Below, one piece after another: positions 1 to 6,194 of a stretch of DNA of 12,455 nt (the first letter of the stretch is position 1; every line of letters begins with the position of its first letter). Made by a program: the position numbers and the translations under genes. The notes beneath the pieces were generated by a model. The model made no database searches and was not told where the DNA came from. It was given only the letters and a program-made list of their open reading frames with translations. The DNA is from Sulfurimonas sp. GTDB lineage: Bacteria > Campylobacterota > Campylobacteria > Campylobacterales > Sulfurimonadaceae. The stretch lies in NCBI GenBank assembly GCA_012963655.1, contig DTVI01000017.1, positions 1-12,455 of the forward strand, written 5' to 3'.

Positions 1-186
1 TACTTTCTTTTCCATTTCTTTACAAATCGTGCACCAGTCTGCTCTAAAATATATCATAACTGGTAGTGTAGATGTGTCTATTTCTTCTTGTAACGATGTG
101 AGGTTATAAGTGTTTTTGCTTTCTATCAAGTTAGCATTTAAATGTGTAGTTAATAAAAAAACTAGTATAAATATTGTAATTTTAAT
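1..186 (-). CDS. Exported thioredoxin-like protein, N-terminal part (runs off left edge)
   Basis: The minus strand has an open frame of 62 codons running off the window edge. Residues 2-18 form a lysine-led hydrophobic segment ending in LNA, like a signal peptide. Residues 42-62 contain PVMIYFRADWC followed by TIC, the strand plus CxxC active site of the thioredoxin fold, closest in style to DsbD C-terminal domains and periplasmic thioredoxin-like proteins. The product is therefore probably a periplasmic disulfide reductase or oxidase, but the C-terminal part that would decide this is missing. The frame has no ATG, GTG or TTG before the signal peptide: an in-frame TAA lies at 199-201 and the first usable codon is ATT at 184-186. 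An AAGGA ribosome site at 193-197 sits six bases upstream of it. The nearby ATG at 191-193 reads only three codons to a stop and overlaps the ribosome site. The next canonical start, TTG at codon 20, would delete the signal peptide. Fold confident; exact start inferred. Confidence 0.7.
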   Translation of the reverse strand, partial: MKITIFILVFLLTTHLNANLIESKNTYNLTSLQEEIDTSTLPVMIYFRADWCTICKEMEKKV

Positions 187-192
187 GGTGCA

Positions 193-197
193 TCCTT
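193..197 (-). promoter_or_regulatory. Ribosome binding site that selects an ATT start
   Basis: The minus strand reads AAGGA here, six bases before ATT (184-186) and in the right place for initiation there. The ATG at 191-193 overlaps this element, so it lacks its own ribosome site, and it meets a stop after three codons. Confidence 0.5.
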
Positions 198-360
198 TTT
201 AGTTAATGATATAACTCTTTATTCAACGAACACTTTAGCGTTATTACCCTTAATATGATAAATATCAGACATCCAAAATATCTCGTTATTTGAACTAAAT
301 TACAGCTCTTGAGGGCTTTGGAATTGTATGGCTTATTTGAGTGCATTGAAACTTAAGAAT

Positions 361-449
361 AAAGTGTCCTTTTCCCCTGCTAATTTAGTAATAAACGGAC
401 ACTTTTGTCTGTTAGTTTTTTATTGCATGGATAAACAGACACTATGTCC
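361..449. repeat. Nested, mutually exclusive inverted repeats, possible mobile-element remnant
   Basis: AAAGTGTCC (361-369) is the exact reverse complement of GGACACTTT (397-405). TGTCTGTT (406-413) is the exact reverse complement of AACAGACA (434-441), and GGACA (397-401) can also pair with TGTCC (445-449). Segment 397-405 therefore has two competing partners. The stretches starting at 391 and 431 are also imperfect direct repeats, ATAAACGGACACT versus ATAAACAGACACT, 40 bp apart. GGACAC/GTGTCC tips are common at the ends of small insertion sequences and REP-like elements, so a remnant is my best guess. The pairings are seen; the origin is inferred. Confidence 0.5.
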
Positions 450-496
450 CTTAAGGAAATAAATTAACTAAATTGATATTTTGCATTGAATGAGAT

Positions 497-510
497 AAAA
501 GCTAGCTTTT
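497..510. repeat. 14-bp perfect palindrome
   Basis: AAAAGCTAGCTTTT equals its own reverse complement. It has a spacer-less dyad as in some operators, but no promoter or gene nearby tells which regulator might use it. It may be chance in AT-rich DNA. Confidence 0.4.
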
Positions 511-671
511 GATTGCCATTTTGTTTTAATTGAGGCAGAAATAAGGGAAGTGTACATCTGTACTTTAACTTGTTGATAACGATATGCCGCGTTAAGAAAA
601 TATGCTTTGATGCATGCTTTTAGTGGATAAAGTATATTGATAGTTTACATTGGGGAAAAGAGTGCTAAAAG

Positions 672-747
672 TGGTGCCTCGTCTCGGAATCGAACCAAGG
701 ACACAATGATTTTCAGTCATTTGCTCTACCGACTGAGCTAACGAGGC
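672..747 (-). tRNA. tRNA-Phe (anticodon GAA), copy 2 in transcription order
   Basis: On the minus strand the 76-nt gene folds as a standard cloverleaf. The acceptor stem is GCCTCGT paired with ACGAGGC, the discriminator is A, and a genomically encoded CCA follows at 672-674. The anticodon stem AATGA/TCATT closes the loop CTGAAAA, giving anticodon GAA (712-714) for phenylalanine. The T arm contains GTTCGATTC-type sequence. It is identical to the copy at 782-857, 34 bp upstream, and is probably co-transcribed with it. The seven bases just before the 5' end region and those just after CCA are complementary, extending the acceptor helix. Confidence 0.96.
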
Positions 748-781
748 ACTTTTAGTATTGAAAGTTTCTTAAATAATGAAA

Positions 782-857
782 TGGTGCCTCGTCTCGGAAT
801 CGAACCAAGGACACAATGATTTTCAGTCATTTGCTCTACCGACTGAGCTAACGAGGC
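782..857 (-). tRNA. tRNA-Phe (anticodon GAA), copy 1 in transcription order
   Basis: This is a 76-nt cloverleaf on the minus strand, base-for-base identical to 672-747. It has the GCCTCGT/ACGAGGC acceptor stem, loop CTGAAAA with anticodon GAA at 822-824, and an encoded CCA at 782-784. It decodes UUC and UUU. It lies closest to the promoter at 881-886 and precedes the second copy. Unlike that copy, its flanks do not extend the acceptor stem. Confidence 0.96.
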
Positions 858-880
858 ATGTCATATATTTAAGAGCCGAA

Positions 881-886
881 ATTATA
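881..886 (-). promoter_or_regulatory. -10 box of the tRNA-Phe promoter
   Basis: The minus strand reads a perfect TATAAT, 23 bases before the first tRNA, followed by a G/C-containing stretch (TTCGGCTC) like the discriminator of stable-RNA promoters. The -35 region would fall inside the last codons and stop of murD and does not match TTGACA well. Confidence 0.5.
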
Positions 887-909
887 ACTTAGGGGTCGTT
901 ATAGAAAGC

Positions 910-2118
910 TTAAAGAAGTGCAAACCTTTTAAATTCATCACCTCTTTGGCCATAAGAGCTAAATTGGTCTAGACTCGCAGCGGCAGGAGAGAGCAAAACC
1001 GTTCGATTTGTATCTTCTTCTTGACGGATTTTTTCACAAGCAATTTCTAAGGTCTTACACCCTTCAATATTAAGTTCAAATTCTTTAGCAAGAGCTAAAA
1101 GAATAGACTCATTTTTACCTATGGCGAAGATATTTAGATCTAAGCCCTTAAGCTCAAGAAAAAGAGGTCTAAGGTCAACACCCTTATCATCTCCTCCTAG
1201 GATTAAAGATAGAGGCTTGTCTTTGTAGGCAAGAATAGCTTGAAGACTTGCGTCAAGGTTAGTGGCCTTTGAATCGTTTACCCAAAGCCTTCCCTTCTTA
1301 TCGTGTAGTTCTTCTTGTCTATGAGCATCTAAGGACATAGAATTGATAAGATCATAATCACATTCATCAAAGAGTATCTTAGAAACACCTAATGCGAGTA
1401 GGGCGTCTTGTAAAAAGGCTCCCTTGAACTTTAACTTGCTACTGTCTATATTAAAGTATTCCTCTAGGTCTTCATTGTTTTCATAACAAATTTTCATAGC
1501 CTTTGTAGGATAATCCTTATACTTAGACGGGATAAGAACAGCGTCGCCCTCAGACATCATCTTGAGTGGCTTTAACTTGGCCTCTTCATACTCACTCATA
1601 GAACCATGCCAATATAAATGATCAGGAGTGATAGGTAATAGAACATAAATCTGAGGTACGGCCTTATTTGTATAATGAAGTGTAAAAGAAGAAGTTTCTA
1701 AAATCCAAAGTGAAGCATTCTCATCTAACTCAGCTAAGGGTGTTCCAATATTTCCACCTGCTAGTGATCCATGTGAAGCTAAAAGAGTTTGTATCATTTG
1801 TGTGGTAGTTGTCTTACCATTGGTTCCTGATATCCAAACCGAAGGAGGCATACTATCTGCAAAATAATCATATTCACTAATAAGATTTTTAGCTTCTTTA
1901 ATAAGTTTATGAGAAGGTGTCATTCCTGGTGAAGGAATTTCACAAGTAGAGTATTTGGCTTCAAACTCAGAGCTTGGCTTAAGATAATTTCCTTCTTCAT
2001 CCTGATGTGGTTTAGACACATTATCATCATAAAAGCTTGAAACCCCAAGTTTTTTTGCAAGAGCTCTTGTTGTTTTTCCGTATCCAAAAAAGGAGATAGT
2101 ACTTTTCAAATTGGACAT
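910..2118 (-). CDS. murD: UDP-N-acetylmuramoyl-L-alanine--D-glutamate ligase
   Basis: MurD adds D-glutamate to UDP-MurNAc-L-Ala in the cytoplasm, an ATP-dependent step of peptidoglycan precursor synthesis. The N-terminal nucleotide-sugar domain (about 1-90) opens with the glycine-rich FFGYGKT. The central ATPase domain carries the P-loop SGTNGKTTTT (97-106), ETSSF at 141-145, DH at 165-166 and the lysine-containing EEAKLK (178-183), at the place of the carbamoylated lysine. The C-terminal domain has NDSKATN (281-287) and LSPAAASLDQF...QRGDEF (376-396), both diagnostic of MurD. At 402 residues it is shorter than the 438-residue E. coli enzyme. Start is ATG with AGGAG (2127-2131) eight bases upstream. 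It lies 77 bp downstream of mraY on the same strand, consistent with one transcript. Identification is secure. Confidence 0.97.
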   Translation of the reverse strand: MSNLKSTISFFGYGKTTRALAKKLGVSSFYDDNVSKPHQDEEGNYLKPSSEFEAKYSTCEIPSPGMTPSHKLIKEAKNLISEYDYFADSMPPSVWISGTNGKTTTTQMIQTLLASHGSLAGGNIGTPLAELDENASLWILETSSFTLHYTNKAVPQIYVLLPITPDHLYWHGSMSEYEEAKLKPLKMMSEGDAVLIPSKYKDYPTKAMKICYENNEDLEEYFNIDSSKLKFKGAFLQDALLALGVSKILFDECDYDLINSMSLDAHRQEELHDKKGRLWVNDSKATNLDASLQAILAYKDKPLSLILGGDDKGVDLRPLFLELKGLDLNIFAIGKNESILLALAKEFELNIEGCKTLEIACEKIRQEEDTNRTVLLSPAAASLDQFSSYGQRGDEFKRFALL

Positions 2119-2195
2119 TTAAAAAACTCCTATTGATGTCATTTTACTCACAAGAAAATATGCATTTAACATTTTTTTTATTTGAAGTATCATAA

Positions 2196-3254
2196 TTAAC
2201 GAATCTTAAGAGAGATAAGAGCAATAAGATTAGAAAGCATAGAAATTATCCAAAACCTAACGATGATTTTATTTTCATGCCATTGCTTCATCTCAAAATG
2301 ATGATGAATAGGAGCCATTAAAAAAACACGTTTTTTTCTAAGTTTATAAGAGCCAACTTGAAGTATGACAGACACGGTTTCAATAACAAAGATAAGGCCT
2401 ATTAAGACTAAGAGTATTTCTGATTTACCAATAATTCCCATATAAGCGATAAAGGCACCAATAGTAAGTGAACCAGAATCTCCCATAAAGACTTCCGCAG
2501 GATGACAGTTAAACCATAAAAACCCTGTAATAGAACCCATTAAAGCTGCAGCAATGATAACAACTTCACCTACGGCAAAATTTGGTAATAAGAGGTATTT
2601 TGAGATGATAGCATGACCTGTAATATACACAATAACACTAAGAGAGAGAAGGGAGAAAATAGAAGGCACAGAGGCTAATCCATCCAGTCCATCAGTTAGA
2701 TTTACCGCGTTTGAGGTTCCCACCATAACTAAGGCCCAAAAGACAATAGCAAAAGGTCCCATGTCAAAAAGAGGATTTTTCAAAAAAGGAAGGTATAGAT
2801 CTGTATTAAAGTCCGCATAAAAACAAAGATAAGCTCCCACAATAGTTGAAGCTAAAACTTGTAAAAAGAGTTTTGCTCTTGCAGATAAGCCAGCACGGTT
2901 TTCATTTTTTAAGACCTTTGAAAGATCGTCTTGAAGACCAATTAAAGAAAATAAAACCAGTGTAAGTATACCTCCTACTACAAAGTAAGAATTTAGTTTT
3001 GCGGTTAAAACTGTGGCAATTAGGGTGGCGCATATAAAGACTATTCCTCCCATCGTAGGGGTCTTGGCCTTATTTTGGTGGCTGTCAGGTGCATAATCAT
3101 TAATAGGTTGTTCCCATCTGTTCTGGGCCCATTTTATAAAACGTGGCATGATTAAGATAGTGATAAGCAAGGCAATGAAAAAGGCAAAGCCAGCACGAAC
3201 AGTAATGTATTGAAAAAGGTTGATATCAAGGTGTCTGTAAAGCCAATAAAGCAT
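2196..3254 (-). CDS. mraY: Phospho-N-acetylmuramoyl-pentapeptide-transferase
   Basis: MraY is a multi-pass inner-membrane enzyme that transfers phospho-MurNAc-pentapeptide from UDP to undecaprenyl phosphate, producing lipid I. The 352-residue length and about ten hydrophobic segments fit the family. Diagnostic motifs are KTPTMGG (64-70), the aspartate pair in LQDDLSK (107-113), NAVNLTDGLDGLA (182-194), FMGDSGSL (256-263) and the histidine motif APIHHHFE (314-321). These are the metal- and substrate-binding residues known for MraY. It is the first gene of a leftward mraY-murD unit and diverges from gpmI. Ribosome-site complementarity is weak (GGAC about eight bases before ATG). Identification is secure. 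Confidence 0.97.
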   Translation of the reverse strand: MLYWLYRHLDINLFQYITVRAGFAFFIALLITILIMPRFIKWAQNRWEQPINDYAPDSHQNKAKTPTMGGIVFICATLIATVLTAKLNSYFVVGGILTLVLFSLIGLQDDLSKVLKNENRAGLSARAKLFLQVLASTIVGAYLCFYADFNTDLYLPFLKNPLFDMGPFAIVFWALVMVGTSNAVNLTDGLDGLASVPSIFSLLSLSVIVYITGHAIISKYLLLPNFAVGEVVIIAAALMGSITGFLWFNCHPAEVFMGDSGSLTIGAFIAYMGIIGKSEILLVLIGLIFVIETVSVILQVGSYKLRKKRVFLMAPIHHHFEMKQWHENKIIVRFWIISMLSNLIALISLKIR

Positions 3255-3290
3255 ATAAGTCCATTATTATAGAAATAAAAGAGACATTTT

Positions 3291-3296
3291 AGTATA
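3291..3296 (-). promoter_or_regulatory. Probable -10 box for mraY-murD
   Basis: The minus strand reads TATACT, which would put the transcript start near 3284 and give a leader of about 30 nt. It shares four bases with the plus-strand -10 of gpmI (3293-3298). A second minus-strand TATAAT at 3266-3271 would leave only about five untranslated bases, so it is less likely to serve mraY. Confidence 0.4.
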
Positions 3297-3298
3297 AT
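3293..3298 (+). promoter_or_regulatory. Probable -10 box for gpmI
   Basis: A perfect TATAAT lies 41 bases before the TTG start of gpmI and predicts a start site near 3305. No good -35 is visible, which is usual for sigma-70 promoters in Campylobacterota. Confidence 0.5.
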
Positions 3299-3339
3299 CG
3301 CGCTAATACAAATATAAAAAGATACATATAGGATAAGTT

Positions 3340-4815
3340 TTGGCGAAAAAAGCGATATTAGTTATCACCGATGGGATTGGTTATTGTGAGCGTACAGAGC
3401 ATAATGCCTTTTATCATGCAAATAAACCAAGTTATGATAAACTTTTTAAAGAAACACCTCATTCATTAATAGATACCTTTGGTTTAAGTGTTGGTTTACC
3501 TGAGGGACAAATGGGAAATTCTGAGGTAGGTCATCTTTCTATAGGAAGTGGACGTATCCTTTATCAAGACCTTGTAAAAATTTCATTAGCACTTAAAGAA
3601 GATACTCTTAAAGATAATGAGGTTTTACTTAAGGCGCTTAATGCAAGTAACAATATACACATTATGGGACTTCTATCTGATGGTGGAGTTCATTCTCATA
3701 TTTCTCATTTTATGGGTGTAGCCAAGATTGCAGAGTCTAAGGGTAAAAAGGTTTATCTTCATCTTATTACAGATGGACGTGATGTTTCACCTACATCAGC
3801 AAAAAAGTATATTTCACAAATAGAAGATATTTGTAATGATAATATCTCTATTGCAAGTATCGCAGGTCGCTTTTATACTATGGACAGAGATAATAGATGG
3901 GAAAGAGTTGAACCAGGATATAAGGCTATGGTTGATGCAAGTCCTAAATCTGAATTATCTGCTCAAGATTATATAGATGCTTCATATACTAAAGATGAAA
4001 CCGATGAATTTGTTCTTCCAACTGCCTTTTCTTCGTATAATGGAATGCAAAAGGGTGATGCTCTTATTTCTATAAACTTTCGTTCAGATAGAGTAAGAGA
4101 GATTACAACTTCTCTTGGTGATATTAACTTTGATGGATTTACTCGAGAATTTAAAGACTTACATATAGCAACAATGACTTCTTATAATAAAAGTTTCCCT
4201 TACCCAGTGATGTTCCCAAAAGATGCACCACAAAATACACTTGCTGAGGTTATCTCAAAGGCTGGATTAAATCAGCTCCATACAGCCGAAACAGAAAAAT
4301 ATGCTCATGTGACTTTCTTTTTAAATGGTGGAATTGATGAACCATTTTTAAATGAAACACGTGTACTTATCCCTAGTCCTAAGGTCAAAACCTATGATGA
4401 ACAGCCTGAAATGAGTGCTCCTGAAGTTGGGAATGCTGTTAGAAAGGCTATGGATGAAAATACAGACTTTATTGTTGTAAACTTTGCTAATGGAGATATG
4501 GTTGGCCATACAGGAAATGTCGAAGCTTCTATTAAAGCAGTTGAAGCTGTAGATAAAGAACTAGGTCAAATTATAACTAAGGCAAAAGAAAATGATTATG
4601 CTCTTGTTTTAACTTCAGATCATGGAAATTGTGAAGAGATGAAAGATGAACTTGGAAATATTCTTACAAACCATACCGTAGGTAAGGTTTGGTGTTTTGT
4701 TCAAGCAGATGGTGTAAAAGAAGTTAAGACAGGTGGTTTAAATAATATTGCCCCTACCGTTCTTTCCCTAATGGGCTTAGATATTCCATCAGAGATGGAT
4801 ACTTCGCTTATCTAA
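3340..4815 (+). CDS. gpmI: 2,3-bisphosphoglycerate-independent phosphoglycerate mutase
   Basis: This dimanganese enzyme interconverts 3- and 2-phosphoglycerate in glycolysis and gluconeogenesis. The phosphatase-like domain is split around an inserted transferase domain (roughly 76-290). Metal and catalytic residues are all visible: D11 in ITDGIG, nucleophile S61 in MGNSEVGH, D386 and H390 in NGDMVGH, D427 and H428 in TSDHGN, and H445 in NHT. Substrate-binding residues are seen in SDGGVHSH (113-120), DGRD (145-148), GRFYTMDRD (176-184) and FRSDR (247-251). The 491-residue length is close to the usual 500-515. The start is TTG, supported by AGGA at 3330-3333 six bases upstream and by the family-typical N-terminus MAKKAILVITDG. 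It diverges from mraY and lies upstream of fabG. Identification is secure. Confidence 0.97.
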   Translation: MAKKAILVITDGIGYCERTEHNAFYHANKPSYDKLFKETPHSLIDTFGLSVGLPEGQMGNSEVGHLSIGSGRILYQDLVKISLALKEDTLKDNEVLLKALNASNNIHIMGLLSDGGVHSHISHFMGVAKIAESKGKKVYLHLITDGRDVSPTSAKKYISQIEDICNDNISIASIAGRFYTMDRDNRWERVEPGYKAMVDASPKSELSAQDYIDASYTKDETDEFVLPTAFSSYNGMQKGDALISINFRSDRVREITTSLGDINFDGFTREFKDLHIATMTSYNKSFPYPVMFPKDAPQNTLAEVISKAGLNQLHTAETEKYAHVTFFLNGGIDEPFLNETRVLIPSPKVKTYDEQPEMSAPEVGNAVRKAMDENTDFIVVNFANGDMVGHTGNVEASIKAVEAVDKELGQIITKAKENDYALVLTSDHGNCEEMKDELGNILTNHTVGKVWCFVQADGVKEVKTGGLNNIAPTVLSLMGLDIPSEMDTSLI

Positions 4816-4862
4816 GGGAAACGTTTCAGGAAAAACCGAAAACAGTGCTAAAGTAAAGTTAC

Positions 4863-4871
4863 TGATATAAA
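4863..4871 (+). promoter_or_regulatory. Candidate extended -10 promoter for fabG
   Basis: TGATATAAA fits an extended -10 (TG-n-TATAAA). It predicts a start near 4879, so that the long hairpin at 4893-4947 would be transcribed as part of the fabG leader. No clear -35 is present; read-through from gpmI is the alternative. Confidence 0.4.
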
Positions 4872-4892
4872 TATAGTAATGAGCTTGGCTAC

Positions 4893-4947
4893 GGGGACAT
4901 TGCTTAAGTTTTCAACGTAAATCGTTAAAAATTCAAGCTGTGTCCCC
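4893..4947. repeat. REP/MITE-like imperfect hairpin between gpmI and fabG
   Basis: GGGGACA (4893-4899) pairs with TGTCCCC (4941-4947). Continuing inward, GCTT (4902-4905) pairs with AAGC (4935-4938), AA with TT (4932-4933), TTTT (4909-4912) with AAAA (4927-4930), and AACG (4914-4917) with CGTT (4923-4926), leaving a five-base loop at 4918-4922. A few bulges interrupt an otherwise continuous 55-nt foldback. G-rich tips with an imperfect interior stem are the architecture of REP sequences mobilised by IS200/IS605-type Y1 transposases. The fold is seen; the REP assignment is inferred, since no second full copy is in the window. Confidence 0.6.
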
Positions 4948-4996
4948 CTTAATCACAACTACAGGGTTGTCAGATAAAACTAAAGGAATCAATAGT

Positions 4997-5743
4997 ATGA
5001 AATTCACAGGTAAAAATGTATTAGTAACAGGCGCAAGTAGAGGAATCGGTGCAGAATTAGCAAAGGGTTTAGCATCTTATGGTCTTAAGGTATGGGTAAA
5101 TTACCGTTCAGGTGAGGCAGAGGCTAATGCAGTAAAGGCAGCTATTCTTGAAGCTGGTGGAAATGCTGAGGTAATTGGTTTTGATGTATCTGATGAAGCG
5201 GCTTTTGTTGCAGGTATGAAAGAAATTATTACAGCTGATGGGGAATTAGCCTACCTAGTAAATAATGCTGGTATCACAAATGACAAACTTGCAATGCGTA
5301 TGAAAAATGAAGACTTCATGTCTGTAATTAATGCTAACCTTACTTCTGTATTTACAGGATGTAGAGAGTTTTTTAAGGCGGCTCGTAAAAAGAAGTTTGG
5401 TTCTGTTGTAAACATTTCTTCTATAGTTGGTGAAACAGGAAATGCGGGCCAAACTAATTACGCGGCGTCTAAGGGTGGTGTGATTGCAATGACTAAGTCT
5501 TTTGCTATTGAAGCAGCTACTTCTGGCATCCGCTACAACACGATTACTCCAGGTTTTATTGCGACTGAAATGACAGGGGCCCTGTCAGATGAGATTAAAG
5601 ACGCGTTTACAGCAAAGATTCCTATGGGGCGTTTTGGAAACCCATCTGAGGTTGCTGAAGCAACTGCTTTTTTATTATCAGACCACTCTTCTTATATTAC
5701 GGGAGAAGTATTAAAAGTCAACGGTGGAATGAATATGGCCTAA
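4997..5743 (+). CDS. fabG: 3-oxoacyl-[acyl-carrier-protein] reductase
   Basis: FabG reduces 3-oxoacyl-ACP to 3-hydroxyacyl-ACP with NADPH in the type II fatty acid cycle. It is a classical short-chain dehydrogenase of 248 residues. The nucleotide-binding TGASRGIG lies at 11-18 and NNAG at 89-92. The catalytic tetrad is N114, S142 (in NISSIVG), Y155 and K159 (YAASK), and the C-terminus ends in VNGGMNMA, typical of FabG. The frame stays open upstream to a GTG at 4940. ATG 4997 is preferred because AAAGGA lies at 4982-4987, the protein then begins at the family-typical MKFTGKNVLVTG, and the extra residues would be encoded partly by the hairpin repeat. FabG-like reductases can have other substrates, but acpP, fabF and accA downstream support this role. 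Confidence 0.94.
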   Translation: MKFTGKNVLVTGASRGIGAELAKGLASYGLKVWVNYRSGEAEANAVKAAILEAGGNAEVIGFDVSDEAAFVAGMKEIITADGELAYLVNNAGITNDKLAMRMKNEDFMSVINANLTSVFTGCREFFKAARKKKFGSVVNISSIVGETGNAGQTNYAASKGGVIAMTKSFAIEAATSGIRYNTITPGFIATEMTGALSDEIKDAFTAKIPMGRFGNPSEVAEATAFLLSDHSSYITGEVLKVNGGMNMA

Positions 5744-5811
5744 AAGCTATGTTCCCCCTTCTCTAATTTCTTCTTTCTTCCAAAATTCTTTATAAAATTT
5801 GTTTTCAGTAT

Positions 5812-5840
5812 TTTACTGTTTAAGTTTTATGTGATATAAT
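5812..5840 (+). promoter_or_regulatory. acpP promoter
   Basis: TTTACT (5812-5817) as -35 is followed after 17 bp by TATAAT (5835-5840), which is preceded by TG-A to give a perfect extended -10. The predicted start is near 5847, a leader of about 25 nt. This is the strongest-looking promoter in the window, fitting the high abundance of acyl carrier protein. Confidence 0.65.
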
Positions 5841-5871
5841 TGCGCCATAAAATAATTACCTAGGAGCTATA

Positions 5872-6099
5872 ATGGCACTTTTAGAAGATATCAAAGAAGT
5901 AGTAGTTGAGCAATTAAGCGTTAGCGCTGATGAAGTTAAAGAAGATGCGAAATTCGTAGAAGATCTTGGAGCAGACAGCCTTGACGTTGTTGAGCTAGTA
6001 ATGGCACTTGAAGAAAAATTCGACATCGAAATTCCAGATGATGAAGCTGAAAAGATTCAAACTGTTAAAGACGTTGTTGCTTATATCGAAAGTAAGTAA
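5872..6099 (+). CDS. acpP: Acyl carrier protein
   Basis: This small acidic protein of 75 residues carries fatty acyl intermediates on a 4'-phosphopantetheine arm. The attachment serine is S36 in the motif GADSLD, at the start of helix II. The flanking sequence FVEDLGADSLDVVELVMALE is the canonical ACP recognition helix. The length and four-helix pattern match the family. ATG is preceded by AGGAG (5862-5866) at five bases. It sits 128 bp downstream of fabG with its own promoter and 95 bp upstream of fabF, separated by hairpins that may allow separate mRNA levels. Identification is secure. Confidence 0.97.
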   Translation: MALLEDIKEVVVEQLSVSADEVKEDAKFVEDLGADSLDVVELVMALEEKFDIEIPDDEAEKIQTVKDVVAYIESK

Positions 6100-6108
6100 T
6101 TCTTAGTA

Positions 6109-6126
6109 GAAGGGCTTAGGCCTTTC
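6109..6126 (+). other. Small hairpin after acpP
   Basis: GAAGGG (6109-6114) can pair with CCTTTC (6121-6126) with one G-U pair around a six-base loop. No T tract follows directly, so it is not a classical terminator. It could slow polymerase or protect the acpP mRNA end. Confidence 0.3.
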
Positions 6127-6141
6127 ATAAAATAATTGTTT

Positions 6142-6173
6142 TTAGACCTCAATTTTATTAAATTTAGGTCTAA
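6142..6173 (+). other. Strong hairpin between acpP and fabF
   Basis: TTAGACCT (6142-6149) pairs exactly with AGGTCTAA (6166-6173). After one C-T mismatch, AATTT (6151-6155) pairs with AAATT (6160-6164) around a four-base loop. There is no U-run after it, so a processing or mRNA-stabilising element, or an attenuator, is more likely than a terminator. It ends 11 bases before the fabF ribosome site. Confidence 0.55.
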
Positions 6174-6194
6174 GAACATATTCCAGGAGTCAAT

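Larger units (their letters stand above)
194..671. other. 478-bp region without a convincing gene
   Basis: This gap lies between the thioredoxin-like gene, which reads leftward, and the 3' end of the tRNA-Phe pair. It holds nested inverted repeats (361-449) and a 14-bp palindrome (497-510). The only open frame of note is 44 codons at 328-462, which runs straight through the repeats and has no good ribosome site. No T-tailed hairpin that would end the tRNA transcript is visible. A possible minus-strand -10 (TATCAT, 206-211) for the thioredoxin-like gene lacks a matching -35. Confidence 0.5.

Noticed and set aside
328..462. A 44-codon plus-strand open frame beginning ATG GCT
   Set aside because: It runs through the inverted repeats, has no proper ribosome site and no recognisable sequence; likely chance.
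2119..2172. A 17-codon minus-strand frame ending exactly at the murD ATG, a possible leader peptide
   Set aside because: It has no ribosome site, lies in very AT-rich DNA and has no regulatory codon run.
4818..4827. Palindrome GAAACGTTTC just after gpmI, considered as operator or terminator
   Set aside because: It has no spacer, no T-run and no adjacent promoter box; short enough for chance.
4940..4996. N-terminal extension of FabG from GTG at 4940
   Set aside because: The extension is partly encoded by the hairpin repeat, and a good ribosome site precedes ATG 4997, which gives the standard FabG N-terminus.
5746..5762. TATGTTCCCCC after fabG, resembling the right tip of the REP-like hairpin
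   Set aside because: No matching GGGGGAAC arm lies nearby, so it is not a complete element.
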